DNA from: Ctenosaura bakeri
Lineage: Eukaryota; Chordata; Lepidosauria; Squamata; Iguanidae
DNA length: 64,000 nt
Direction: 5' to 3'
Assembly (NCBI GenBank): GCA_948474755.1
Contig: CAOLHI010001035.1
Coordinates: 310,001-374,000, forward strand
Part shown: piece after piece, positions 11,346-20,479 of the stretch
Layout of the letters: each line of letters begins with the position of its first letter
How positions within the stretch are numbered: position 1 is the stretch's first letter
Notes under the pieces: generated by a model
Told to the model about the DNA's origin: nothing
The model's database searches: none
What the model saw: only the letters and a program-made list of their open reading frames with translations
Position numbers and translations under genes: made by a program

Positions 11346-13289
11346 ATTAGAATTTAATAATTGGAGGTGCAAGTAAGTCAAAATTTATTGTGTTATTGTA
11401 GTTACTTGCAGAAACAGCAGCAAATCTGAGCTTAATATTTAGTAAGAATGAACATAGACTATATTTCATTGACAAGGAAAAAACACAACTGTATTGGTTA
11501 TAATCCACTCACTAGCTCACCTGCTCATTTATGCTGGAGATAGACACATTCACCCACTCAGATGGAAGCTACTGCTTGGTTTCCCTGCTACTGGGAAGGA
11601 GGCAAGAGCATCTACTTCAAACTGTGTGTGATGCTGGTTACCTATACCCTGAAGGTTCCTTAAGAGTACTACCCCACACCATACCACCTCACATGAAAGG
11701 ATGCATGGGCCTTCTCTACTCCCTAACTGGATCTGCTCCCCATTCCAGAAACATCCAAATCTGTGACAATCATAATGCAGAATGATACCACTAACAAAAC
11801 AATCATTTATGTTAAAAACTAGGAGCCAATCTGAGTGAAGCCTCCACTTGTTTCTGATCCCTGACCCTGACTGGCCAACCAGGCTCTAATCAGCTGGCCT
11901 TCCTGATCCATATCAGAAGCCAGGAAAATTGTGTGGGCCTCTAGCAAAGAGAGACAGCCCCAGTGCCTGGAACATGGCACCCAAACTCATTTTGCCTGTT
12001 GCCATAATGCATTAATTGTCACTCCTTTGGGCTGGGAAACACAGATGTCTAATGATACCAGCTGTTTAATTACTAAATAATAAATCTATGGAGAGTTTGT
12101 CTGGGGAAAACTCTTACTAGTTTCTTCATCCTCATAGTCATATGTAAAGATTTTGACTTGGCATGGTGGAGCACCTTCAGCTACCCCTGAGTTGGACAAT
12201 ATCTGCAGACAAGGACAAGCCATTACTTCCTAGACAACTGTTGTTGATGAAAAATCATATTCAGTATTTCGTATATTCACAGTTGACTGTGTTACACCTC
12301 AGATTGTAGGGTCAGCTATGCTCCCTAGTATTATTATGATAGGTCTTTTCTAGGTTATACTTCGTTTTTCCTGGAAGAGGAACAGCTACGGATTTCTCCT
12401 GATCTGATATCTCTGTGTTTATCAAGGCCTCCATCAAGAAATCCTTTAATAAATTGGGTAGGTTGTGTTACCTATGGGGCATCTCTTTCCCACCCCCTCA
12501 GGCTTCAGCACATCATTAAAACACAGCAGTCAATTCTTCTGACTTTGCAATGCTCAAAGCAAAAACACATTAATTTCCATAAAAACCATAAATAGTTAAT
12601 AACATAATTGCAAACCAGAGCTTCCAGCACCTTGAAACACAAATAAACAAATGCATGCTCTTCCAACCAAAGCCTTGGTGTAATTCTCTGCACACACACT
12701 GTGTAATATTGATAAGCGTGACCTGTATGAACTGAATAACAAATGAGCTTTGGTTCATACAAAATATAGAATCTGTAGAAAGGAGCTTGTCTGGTGTATA
12801 ATTGAGTGGCTACCACAATCCATAGTATTGAAAAACATGATTTTTATACCCCTCTACTGTATTTTAATTAACTCTGTTACCCAGTAAAATGATTTTCTTT
12901 TCACAATTATACTGTGTGTTCCCTTAGCCAAAACAAGTACCACCTTCCTTTGCTGAAAGATTAACAGTGCAATCCTGTACATGTCAGAGGTAAGCCTTAT
13001 TGAATTCAGTGGATTTTAACTCCCAGGTAAATGTATAGGACTGTAGCCTAGGATCACAAAAGAAGACCAATGGGAACTCTATTATGGTAGTGCAGCTTTT
13101 CTCACTTAAACTAGTAGAAAATTTAACATCCAGACATGCCTATTCATTCACATCTGTTAACTTTATTGGTATTCTTTCTGGCAGCCATAGCCTGGAGTGC
13201 AGAAGTATGCCATGAGAAGGCCTTCTCTCTCCTCTGTCCCATCTCATGATGTGTGCTTTTTTCTCCAAGGTAAGCATATTGAGCTCTCT
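11346..13289. other. host DNA, no gene seen
   Basis: No coding region recognised. A fragment near 12970-13050 (AATCCTGTACATGTCAGAGG to TATAGGACTGTAGCC) resembles an interspersed squamate repeat of unknown class. Confidence 0.4.
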
Positions 13290-13427
13290 AACCCAATTCC
13301 TATGAGGAACAGCTTAGGGATCTGGGTGTGTTTAGTCTGGAGAAGAGAACACTGAAGGTGATATGACAGCCATCTTTAAATATCTGAAGGAATGTCATAT
13401 TGAAGATGGAAGAAGCTGATTTTCTAC
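13290..13427 (+). mobile_element. CR1 LINE fragment, left part (split by a solo LTR)
   Basis: Contains GGGTGTGTTTAGTCTGGAGA and AGGTGATATGACAGCC, phrases typical of the CR1 3' region. The rest of the same copy resumes at 14343, on the other side of the LTR. Confidence 0.75.
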
Positions 13428-14338
13428 TGTTACCCTGTTTACTCGGGGTCCCGTGAGAGACACCAAAGTGCGCTCTCAAAATATCAAAAGGTGGGGAATT
13501 TAGCAAGAGCACAAGTTAGTGCTGCAAGAGGCAGGGCAACGGAGCGGAATCTTTTACCCAATGTCTACGGGGTCAAGCCAAGTCAAGGAGCAAACAGGAT
13601 TGAAATAGTAAATGTGATCTTTATTAAAATACAATCAAATAGTGTATGCAGCACACTCACACAGATAACTATAGAAAATAAAGGTTGGAGTGAGACAGAG
13701 GGATTTTTAAGAGGGATTGTTGATTTGGGTGATACTACACCTGTCCTGAAGCCCGGGTAGATCAATGCGAAAATTTGAAGGTGCGTAGTCTCAGTACGTG
13801 GGACTGAGGGGAAGGCTCGCCAAGCACAGCAGCAGCAAGGCGGGATGGATGTCCGGAGCAATCCAAGGAAGGTCTCGGAATCAGGGTTTTTATAGGGAGA
13901 AATGTGGCTACAGGCTATTCTGTACTTGGGAAAAACAATGAGTTTTCGGGCTGGAGATAAAGCCTCAGAAAGGTCAGAATTTAGCATGATTGAGTTAGGT
14001 CCGAATTGACAATAGAGTAGCCAGTATGCAGATGCGCAGTGCTTGACAGTTGAGTATTCTCATAATCAAGCCTCCTGCTCAGGACAGGGAGTTCTTTGTA
14101 AGTAGCATGCATACATAATAGCGTGCTTGCTGGGAGGTCTCCTAAAGCAGCAATCTGGCTATTTCTGGCCTTCCTGGGTGGGAAATGGAATGTCCAGCGA
14201 TTAGTGGCCGTGCCTAGTTTCGTGCTTGTCCAGGGGCCTCACAAACACGTGGAGAGGGATGGTGGAAGAGAGCCAAATTACTGATATCAAAATGATATCT
14301 AATGTCACCCCAAGTGTGGCTTAGGAACTGCAGTAACA
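13428..14338 (-). mobile_element. solo LTR with 4-bp target duplication, inside CR1
   Basis: Begins TGTTAC and ends GTAACA, a perfect 6-bp inverted terminus in TG...CA form. CTAC is repeated on both sides (13424-13427 and 14339-14342). Minus orientation is suggested by AATAAA on the bottom strand near 13620. No gag, pol or env frames. A homologous LTR begins at about 58859, with the same opening TGTTACC and a shared ACGGGGTCA block. Confidence 0.75.
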
Positions 14339-14342
14339 CTAC

Positions 14343-14615
14343 TACTTAAGAGACTAGAACATGAACCAATTAATGGATTCAAATTGCAAGAGAAGAGGTT
14401 TCATGTAAACAGGAGGAAGAACTTTCCATCAGTTAGACCTGTTTGAAAGTGAAATAAACTTTCTTGAGATGGTGGTGGACTTTGTTTCATTAGAGATCTT
14501 TACACAGTGGCTGGATGGCCATCTCTCAGGAAGGCTTTAGGTGTAACATCCTGTGTTATAGGGTGTTGGATGCTATGGCTCTTGAGATCCCTTCCATCTC
14601 TATGATTCTGTGCTT
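14343..14615 (+). mobile_element. CR1 LINE 3' end, right part
   Basis: Continues the copy interrupted at 13428. It includes GATCTTTACACAGTGGCTGG and ends near CTCTATGATTCTGTG, the usual CR1 3' terminus. Confidence 0.75.
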
Positions 14616-14768
14616 GTTTTTCATGCAGCTCAGATTGGGCTAGTAGAATTCACTCGAGTTCTTTGATTATGCAGAATTACATGGAAATTGAAGCTTCCAC
14701 AAAATATTTAGCCATTGAAAGCATCATGTGACTATGGATGGACATGACCAACTTCTTCAACATGAAGG

Positions 14769-14774
14769 AATGGA
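14769..14774. repeat. Maverick target-site duplication, left (AATGGA)
   Basis: Six bases identical to 31031-31036. A 6-bp duplication is the expected product of Maverick/Polinton integrase. Confidence 0.95.
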
Positions 14775-14807
14775 AGTAGTAGGGAGGTGTAGCTCCTGTC
14801 AAAAGTG

Positions 14808-14937
14808 ATTTATGACCCTCAGATTTGATTGATTTATGACCTGTCAAAAGTGATTGATTTATGACCTGTCAAAAGTGATTGATTTATGACCTGTCAAGAA
14901 ATGATTGATTTATGACCTGTCAAGAAATGATTGACAC
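14808..14937 (+). repeat. TIR direct repeats, about 25-bp unit
   Basis: The phrase TGATTGATTTATGACCTGTC recurs about five times with small changes (CAAAAG or CAAGAA linkers). The right TIR has about three copies at 30897-31000. Different copy numbers at the two ends show that the array expands or contracts without both TIRs being kept identical. Confidence 0.9.
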
Positions 14938-14954
14938 CTATCAATCTCCCTCCC

Positions 14955-15285
14955 CCGGAAGTACTAGGGCGGGACATCCGGAAGGGGCCGTACCCCTGCC
15001 CACCCCACGTGGTCCAAGCCGTCCAATGGGGCGGTTTCTAAACTGGGTTCCCATGGGGCCCCAGCGGAGCCACGTGACCCCCTCAGATCCACGCCGGCCA
15101 ATCACGGGCGACTTCCGGCTCGCGCTGCCATTGGTCCAGCGGGGCCGTGTGACCCCTCGAATAGCCCGCCCCACCACCCTCGACCAATAGGGACGGACCT
15201 GGACCCCTCAGAAGCACGTGTGTCAAACCGGCCAATAGGAAGACGCCCTTGGAGAGATATATTGTGGGGAGAGAAGCGGCCATTG
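14955..15285 (+). promoter_or_regulatory. TIR-borne promoter of the left accessory gene
   Basis: A dense CpG-rich promoter. ETS-type CCGGAAG is at 14955, 14978 and (inverted) 15112. CACGTG E-boxes are at 15006, 15071 and 15215. CCAAT boxes are at 15023, 15098, 15184 and 15232, and inverted at 15130. A TATA-like GATATATT lies at 15256-15263, 62 bp before the ATG. A YY1-like GCGGCCATTG follows near 15276. The same sites are mirrored in the right TIR, so one promoter design serves both ends. Site names are from motif recognition; binding is not shown. Confidence 0.7.
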
Positions 15286-15317
15286 TTGCATGCCCGGACA
15301 AGTCCTGCGGAGACAAC

Positions 15318-16037
15318 ATGGAGGGTACTCCCCATAAGCGAGGGAATGGGAGGCGCCCCTCCCCAAGGTATGATGGTCCTGTGGGCTTTTCTATGCCTCT
15401 TGCACCTTTGAATATTCAACCTAGAAGACCGTCGCCGTTTAATGACCCTGAAAACGCACGCGGTCCTGCGCGCTATACTTGGCCTCTTTCACCTTTCGAT
15501 ATTCAACCTAGAAGGCAGTTGACATTTGATGACCCTGAAAATGCACGCTCCACGGTCTGGAGTATGGATACTGCTGACCAAGACCCATTTCTTGAATGCG
15601 ATTGCTGTTGTAATTTAAAAAGAGTTATCCAGAGGATAGGGGAGAAGGGAATTCCCAATACCCCACGGAGCCCAGATGAAGTGGATGGTGTAGCCACTCA
15701 GACTGAAGAGGCGATGGAGGTGGGAGACCCCGAGCCAACTCTACCTACGCTGGTTGAAGAGGAGATGAATGAAAGCATGGAAATTGATTCAGGCTATGAG
15801 AGTTTAAAGGTAAGAGTTCTTTTTTATTATTATTTTTAATATTGATGGGTGGGTTACCAGTTGCCAAGAAGAAAGGGGAATAAGTTGTTTTCTCAAAGCC
15901 ACCCCCATCAAATATGTATCTATATTATTTCTCTCCCCTTGTTTTCCACACAGGAAGACCTGGACGCTGATATTGCTGAGAAACAACCTGACAAGAGTTG
16001 TGTGACTGTAAATGTTCCACCGACTCCCGAGGAGTGA
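15318..16037 (+). CDS. left-end accessory protein, 191 aa, two exons (oncoid-like, function unknown)
   Basis: Exon 1 is 15318-15809 and exon 2 is 15954-16037. The 144-bp intron has the donor AAG|GTAAGA and a pyrimidine tract ending ACACAG, both phase 0. The first ATG (15318) follows a TATA-like box by 62 bp and lies inside the TIR. An upstream in-frame TTG at 15249 is not a likely start. The protein is unfamiliar. It has a basic, proline-rich N-terminus and an internal duplication of about 33 residues (IQPRR...FNDPENAR and IQPRR...FDDPENAR). A cysteine cluster FLECDCCCNL follows. The C-terminal half is acidic and contains DSGYES, which fits the beta-TrCP phosphodegron pattern DSGxxS. Adintoviruses carry small tumour-virus-like accessory genes near their ends, and this may be one. 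No canonical LxCxE is present. The splice model is inferred from sequence. Confidence 0.7.
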
Positions 16038-16061
16038 ACATGTATTTCTTGTCTTTCTAAC

Positions 16062-16067
16062 AATAAA
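16062..16067 (+). terminator. polyadenylation signal AATAAA of the left accessory gene
   Basis: AATAAA lies 25 bases after the exon 2 stop codon and just before the integrase start region. The accessory gene therefore seems to be a separate transcript. Confidence 0.7.
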
Positions 16068-16115
16068 AACGGTTTTTTGTTACGCATGCGTGTTCATACT
16101 TATTTAGCCGGGAAA

Positions 16116-17207
16116 ATGGCAGGGCATGAAAAAATCCTAAGGGATATATATTATTCACCAGGGGAAGTTGGGAGCTTTGGCGGAGTGAACACCCTCTTTC
16201 AGGAAGCCAAAAAACAGAACCAGAAACTAAGGAGAGGGGAGGTTACCCAATGGCTTTCTGGGCAAGATGCTTATACGCTACACAGACCAGCGAAAACTCA
16301 TTTTAAGAGAAACAAGATTATTGTATCTAAAGTGGATTCTCAGTGGCAGGCTGATCTAGTTGATATGCATCATTTTTCTAAATACAACAAAGGATATAAG
16401 TATATTTTAACAGTCATAGATATTCTATCTAAATACGCCTGGGCTTTAGCTTTAAAGGAGAAAACTGGTAGAGAAGTGTCCAAAGCCTTTAACACCATTT
16501 TCGTGCAAGATGGAAGAAAACCTGACAAATTACAGACTGATCGTGGCCGGGAATTTCTAAATAAGGCCGTAAGTGGTCTATTAAAAAAACATGGGGTTCA
16601 TCATTTTGTTACCAATAATGAAGTCAAGGCAGGGGTTGTGGAACGATTTAATAGAACTTTAAAAACCAAAATGTGGAGGTATTTCACGGCTAATAATACT
16701 TTTACCTATATTGATGTGCTTCCCCTGTTTATAAAAAGTTATAATCAAAGTTTTCACCGAACAATCAAAGCGAGGCCTGCAGATGTTAATGAGTCCAATT
16801 CTCTAGCAGTGTGGAAAACAGTATATGGAAAGACTACCCAAACAAAAAAGGAGCTTCCTTCACTCAGAAAAGGAGATCATGTGAGGATTTCTAAAAGCAA
16901 GGGTGTTTTTGCCAAGGGCTATGAACAGAACTTCACTACAGAAGTATTTATTGTGGACCAAGTTATCAGAAGTACAAATAGACCCGTGTTCCTGCTGAAA
17001 GATTATCACGGGGAGGACATAGTTGGGAGCTTTTATCCCGAAGAGTTACAGAAGGTTAATGCAAAACAGGATCAAGTGTACAGGATTGAAAAGATCCTAG
17101 CCACTAAAGGGCGGGGTAAGAGAAAGCAGCACCTAGTGAAATGGTTAGGCTGGCCTAGCAAGTTCAACAGTTGGGTGCTTGCTTCTGAAGTTGGAGAACC
17201 TGTGTAG
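16116..17207 (+). CDS. INT: retroviral-type integrase with C-terminal chromodomain
   Basis: Catalyses insertion of the linear element ends into host DNA, giving the 6-bp duplication. Counted from the ATG at 16116 (strong context, GAAAATGG) it has 363 residues. Another in-frame ATG at 16086 would add 10. The DDE core is intact: D in WQADL (about residue 80), D in LQTDRGREF (about 142), and E in VVERFNRT (about 176). A basic linker follows, then a chromodomain at the C-terminus (YRIEKILA, then HLVKWLGWPSKFNSW), as is usual for Maverick integrases. The frame is fully open. It is the first gene of a tightly packed rightward block, with the minor capsid ATG 17 nt after its stop. I see no N-terminal HHCC zinc motif. 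Confidence 0.95.
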   Translation: MAGHEKILRDIYYSPGEVGSFGGVNTLFQEAKKQNQKLRRGEVTQWLSGQDAYTLHRPAKTHFKRNKIIVSKVDSQWQADLVDMHHFSKYNKGYKYILTVIDILSKYAWALALKEKTGREVSKAFNTIFVQDGRKPDKLQTDRGREFLNKAVSGLLKKHGVHHFVTNNEVKAGVVERFNRTLKTKMWRYFTANNTFTYIDVLPLFIKSYNQSFHRTIKARPADVNESNSLAVWKTVYGKTTQTKKELPSLRKGDHVRISKSKGVFAKGYEQNFTTEVFIVDQVIRSTNRPVFLLKDYHGEDIVGSFYPEELQKVNAKQDQVYRIEKILATKGRGKRKQHLVKWLGWPSKFNSWVLASEVGEPV

Positions 17208-17224
17208 AAACCTGGGAAAGAAAA

Positions 17225-17962
17225 ATGGGGGAAAACGGATTTTATGTCACACTCCCCAGCAATGCCTGTGCAACAGTTTTTCCACAGAATACAACTTCAA
17301 GCTTTACTATCTCTTTAGCAAGGCCCCTGGAACTTCCAGGGGCCTGGGAAGTAGGTTTAGCTGAAATACAGTATCCACGCACTTGGAATACTATCAATTC
17401 TGAGACCAAATTTGTGATTGCAAGTGAGAAGAAGACATGGCCCTTCAACCTGCAACGTGGCTATTATTCCAGTGTTCCTGAACTGTTGGAAAACATGAAC
17501 AACCTGATAACAGCGGACCGTGACCCCCCTGAAGTGCTTCTACATTACGGTCCTGTGACCAGAAAGGTTAGGCTTAAATCAAACGGGCCATACAAAATCC
17601 TAACTGGAGGAAGACTAGCCCACATATTAGGATTACCTCACAATCAGCAAGCCAAAAATCCACCCTTCGCAGCAGACATCACTGGGGGTTTCAACACCTT
17701 ATATATTTACACAGATATTGTGGAACATCAGGTAGTCGGGGACTTCTATGTGCCTTTGCTGCGTTGCGTTCCTGTGCAGGGGCAGAACAACGAATGTGTC
17801 AATATTGGTTATGACAAACCTCACTACATCCCTGTAAGTAAGCATCACATAGACACCATCACCATAGAGATAAAGACAGACCAGAACCAAAAAGTGCCAT
17901 TTCGCTTTGGTAAGGTGCTTGTGAAGCTACACTTCCGTCCCAGGAGAATACTGAATCTTTAA
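17225..17962 (+). CDS. mCP: minor capsid protein (penton-type single jelly roll)
   Basis: A 245-residue intact frame beginning MGENGFYVTLPSNAC. Its length, position after the integrase and beta-rich character match the minor (penton) capsid protein of Maverick elements and adintoviruses. Recognisable phrases are LPGAWEVGLAEIQYPRTW near residue 40, GPYKILTGGRLAHILG near 125, and FGKVLVKLHFRP at the end. It would form the five-fold vertices of the icosahedral shell with the major capsid protein. The pVI-like ATG comes 2 nt after the stop codon. Confidence 0.88.
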   Translation: MGENGFYVTLPSNACATVFPQNTTSSFTISLARPLELPGAWEVGLAEIQYPRTWNTINSETKFVIASEKKTWPFNLQRGYYSSVPELLENMNNLITADRDPPEVLLHYGPVTRKVRLKSNGPYKILTGGRLAHILGLPHNQQAKNPPFAADITGGFNTLYIYTDIVEHQVVGDFYVPLLRCVPVQGQNNECVNIGYDKPHYIPVSKHHIDTITIEIKTDQNQKVPFRFGKVLVKLHFRPRRILNL

Positions 17963-17964
17963 AG

Positions 17965-18438
17965 ATGGTGATCCTGAAACCCTATGGTGACCCGGCCCTT
18001 TATAGAGATTACTACAGGGCCCAGGCAGGAAATGGGCTTCCTGGGTATCAGGGGATCCCTGTTATGTATGGGTCTGGGCTTGGTGGGATTTTCAGAAGCC
18101 TTTTCAGAAAAGCAGTTCCACTTTTGAGAAGAGGCCTGACCATCATTAAACCCCATGTTAAAACTGCTGTTCATAATATTGCTAAAGATGTGGCCGGTGA
18201 AGTGACTCAGGCTGTTATAAATAAAATGAACCCCACAGCTCCACAAGAAGGATCAGGCCTGATGTATGTTCAACGGAGGAAGGGTAAAAAAAGAAAAGCA
18301 TCACGGGTGAGGTTAAAAGGGCCTCCCCGAGCCCTTAAAAGGAAGCGCATGGGAAGAAAGAAAACTCAGAACCGGAGAACCGTAAGGAAGAGGAGGAGCA
18401 GGCAGCGGCGGAAACCAGTTGGGGCAGATATATTTTAA
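17965..18438 (+). CDS. pVI-like amphipathic/core protein, basic C-terminus
   Basis: A 157-residue intact frame. Residues about 36-58 form a glycine-led amphipathic segment (GSGLGGIFRSLFRKAVPLL), reminiscent of adenovirus protein VI. In adenovirus, protein VI acts in membrane disruption during entry and is a protease cofactor. The last 50 residues are packed with Arg and Lys (KGKKRK, KRKRMGRKK, RKRRSRQRRK), like a DNA-packing core protein. The ATG is 2 nt after the minor capsid stop, and the major capsid ATG is 8 nt after this stop. Assignment rests on motif and gene order. An AATAAA occurs inside the gene near 18220, probably by chance. Confidence 0.8.
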   Translation: MVILKPYGDPALYRDYYRAQAGNGLPGYQGIPVMYGSGLGGIFRSLFRKAVPLLRRGLTIIKPHVKTAVHNIAKDVAGEVTQAVINKMNPTAPQEGSGLMYVQRRKGKKRKASRVRLKGPPRALKRKRMGRKKTQNRRTVRKRRSRQRRKPVGADIF

Positions 18439-18446
18439 ACACAATC

Positions 18447-19753
18447 ATGGCTTTTATCCACAGTGGCTCTGAAGAATGCACAAAATCTGAATTAGACCTA
18501 TTTACTATTGGGCCCACACAGACAAGTCTCGAGAGAAGTTTGTATATTGAGGTGCCCCCACTGACAGCTCTGTCAGAATCTGCACCGCTAGATTTTTTTA
18601 TAGCAGGAAGTGGCGAAGACTATGTAGACCTTAATGATTCTCTCCTTTATATTTCTCTTAAAATTGTTAAGGAAGATAATACAAACATTCCCGAGATGCT
18701 GAAGTAGGGCTTGTGAATTATCCAATAGCCTCTATCTTTAGCCAGCTGGATGTGACTTTGGGGGATCGCCTCATCAGCCAGAGCAACAACTGCTATCCTT
18801 ACAGAGCCTTCATTGAATCTCTGCTGAACTACAGCGAAGACACCCTTGCAAGCCAATTTTCTGCAGGCTTATTTTACAAAGATACGGCTGGAGAACATGA
18901 ATGGCAGATCTGGAAGGGAATAATAGGGTTTTATTAAAAGAGCAAACCTGACAGCTGAAAGCCGAAAGGTAGATCTGCTGGGGCATCTCCACACTGACCT
19001 GTTTTTCAAGAAAAATTGCTGCTAAATGGAGTTGATGTGAAAATTAAACTTACCCGCAACAAAGATGCTTTCATCTTAATGACTGATGAAGCAAACAGCC
19101 AGTACAAAGTACAAATTTTATCAGCTTCCCTTTTTGTGAAGAAGGTGAGAGTGGCACCAGGAGTCCGGCTAGGTCATGCAGAAGCTCTACTGACATGCAA
19201 TGCTAAATACCCTGTGGACCGTGTAAGCATGAAAGTTTTCAGCATCCCGAGAGGAAGCCGTGTCTCCAATCAGGAAAATCTCTTTTTGGGCCAATTACCC
19301 AAACAGGTGGTTATAGGTCTGGTTGATAATGATGCCTTCAGTGGAGTTTACAACAAAAACCCTTTTAACTTTAAACATTATCACATCAATTTTGCGGCCT
19401 TATACTTGGATGGAGAGCAGATCCCAACAAAACCATTTCAGCCCAATTTTGAAGACGGAAACTGTGTCAGAGAATACATGAGTTTGGTGCAGATTGCTGG
19501 CAAGCGTATGAAAGACCGGTCTCTTTTAGTCAACCGTGAGGAATATGCGAGAGGTTATACCCTTTTTGCATTTGACCTTACTCCAGATCAGGAAGGCGGG
19601 GATCACTATTCTTTGATCAAAACTGGAAACCTAAGAGTGGAATTCCGATTTGCCAGGCCCTTGCCCACTACAGTAAATATGATCGTATATGCTGTCTTCG
19701 ACAATGTGATAGAGATAAATCACAGGCGAAATGTCCTTTTTGACTATATGTAA
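18447..19753 (+). pseudogene. MCP: major capsid protein (double jelly roll), frameshifted
   Basis: The homologue of the PRD1/adenovirus-lineage major capsid protein, which builds the hexameric capsomers. The start (MAFIHSGSEECTKSELDLF) and the end (FDNVIEINHRRNVLFDY) are typical of Maverick MCPs. The reading frame breaks three times: at about 18694-18705 (ending in a TAG at 18705-18707), between about 18905 and 18937 (ending in a TAA), and in an A-rich run near 19005-19015. Each break looks like a one- or two-base indel, and recognisable capsid sequence continues across every one. The long C-terminal piece from about 19016 to 19753 is intact. The protease ATG follows the stop by one base. Homopolymer sequencing error is an alternative for some breaks. 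Confidence 0.92.
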
Positions 19754-19754
19754 G

Positions 19755-20345
19755 ATGGACAGCCTGCAATTAAGCCGCATCCTTTCTTCAAATCCGTACA
19801 CGCGGAAGCTATTCTATGGAGTCTTCCCTTGTGACATGCTCCCTAGAGAGAAGCTGCTACAAAGGCCTATTTGCCTAGTCATCAACACCCACCCTCACAA
19901 TCTCCCTGGAGAACACTGGCTAGCTATCTACTTAACAGAAGAAAAGTCTGGTGAATTTTTTGACTCCTATGGACACCCTCCAGATCACCCTCTCTTTCCT
20001 AAAACCATCATGAAATTTTTAAGAAAAAATGCCAGCAAAACCATGTTTCAACCCAGACAGGTGCAAGACCCAGACTCTGTGGTTTGTGGATACCATTGTG
20101 TGTTTTTTCTGCAGCACCGCTGTAAAGGACTGACATTTAAAAATATTCAAGACTTATATTCTCATGATTTGCAAAGAAACGATGAAATGGTGGTAGATTA
20201 TGTAAAAACAAAGAGAAACATGTCCAGGCTTGTCCCAAACATGTCCAGGCTTGTCCCAAACATGCCCAGGCTTGTCCCAAACATGTTTCAACCTGCCCAG
20301 GGGTGTACAACATGCAGTGCTTTTCACAGGCAATCTTCCCAATAA
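19755..20345 (+). CDS. PRO: adenain-like (Ulp1/C5 family) cysteine protease
   Basis: Matures virion proteins. An intact 196-residue frame from the ATG at 19755, one base after the MCP stop. The catalytic residues are visible: His in GEHWLAIYL (about residue 53), the acidic partner in EFFDSYG (about 67-70), and Cys in SVVCGYHCVFFLQH (about 113). The C-terminus is unusual: a three-fold near-repeat of seven residues (MSRLVPN, MSRLVPN, MPRLVPN) encoded by 21-bp DNA repeats at about 20219-20281. The stop codon overlaps the polyadenylation signal (AATAAA at 20341-20346), the only good one at the end of the rightward block. Confidence 0.92.
   Translation: MDSLQLSRILSSNPYTRKLFYGVFPCDMLPREKLLQRPICLVINTHPHNLPGEHWLAIYLTEEKSGEFFDSYGHPPDHPLFPKTIMKFLRKNASKTMFQPRQVQDPDSVVCGYHCVFFLQHRCKGLTFKNIQDLYSHDLQRNDEMVVDYVKTKRNMSRLVPNMSRLVPNMPRLVPNMFQPAQGCTTCSAFHRQSSQ
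20219..20290 (+). repeat. 21-bp coding tandem repeat in the protease tail
   Basis: ATGTCCAGGCTTGTCCCAAAC repeats three times (one copy has C for T), followed by a partial fourth copy. The unit is seven codons, so changes in copy number keep the protease frame. Confidence 0.9.
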
Positions 20346-20346
20346 A
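20341..20346 (+). terminator. polyadenylation signal overlapping the protease stop
   Basis: AATAAA shares bases with the TAA stop at 20343-20345. This closes the rightward virion-gene block. Confidence 0.75.
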
Positions 20347-20447
20347 CATACCCTCTAGGAAGGGTTTTTAAAAGGAATTTCTTGTGTATGTGTGTTTTTT
20401 TATCGCAAAGCAAGAGTCATAGACGGCAAAATATATTTTAATAATTA

Positions 20448-20453
20448 TTTATT
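20448..20453 (-). terminator. polyadenylation signal of the leftward block
   Basis: AATAAA on the minus strand about 27 bases after the last leftward stop codon (20480). With the signal at 20341 it marks the convergence point of the two arms, leaving about 100 bp between the transcripts. Confidence 0.65.
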
Positions 20454-20479
20454 TATGTTTCTGAAAAACATCAGCAGAA

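Larger units (their letters stand above)
14775..15324 (+). repeat. left terminal inverted repeat (550 bp)
   Basis: Complementary to 30505-31030. The outer tip is AGTAGTAGGGAGG. The outer 160 bp is a run of short direct repeats, and the inner 390 bp is CpG-rich and promoter-like. The match to the right TIR stops at 15324, only four bases after the ATG of the first gene (15318-15320). The right copy has one more AGT triplet at its tip and fewer direct repeats. Confidence 0.95.

Noticed and set aside
15249..15839. A longer frame for the left accessory gene starting upstream of 15318
   Set aside because: The upstream start would be TTG and overlaps the TATA-like box. The first ATG is at 15318. 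The same applies to the mirrored frame at 30580.
18220..18226. Polyadenylation signal inside the pVI-like gene
   Set aside because: It lies within an intact frame with tightly packed genes following; probably chance.
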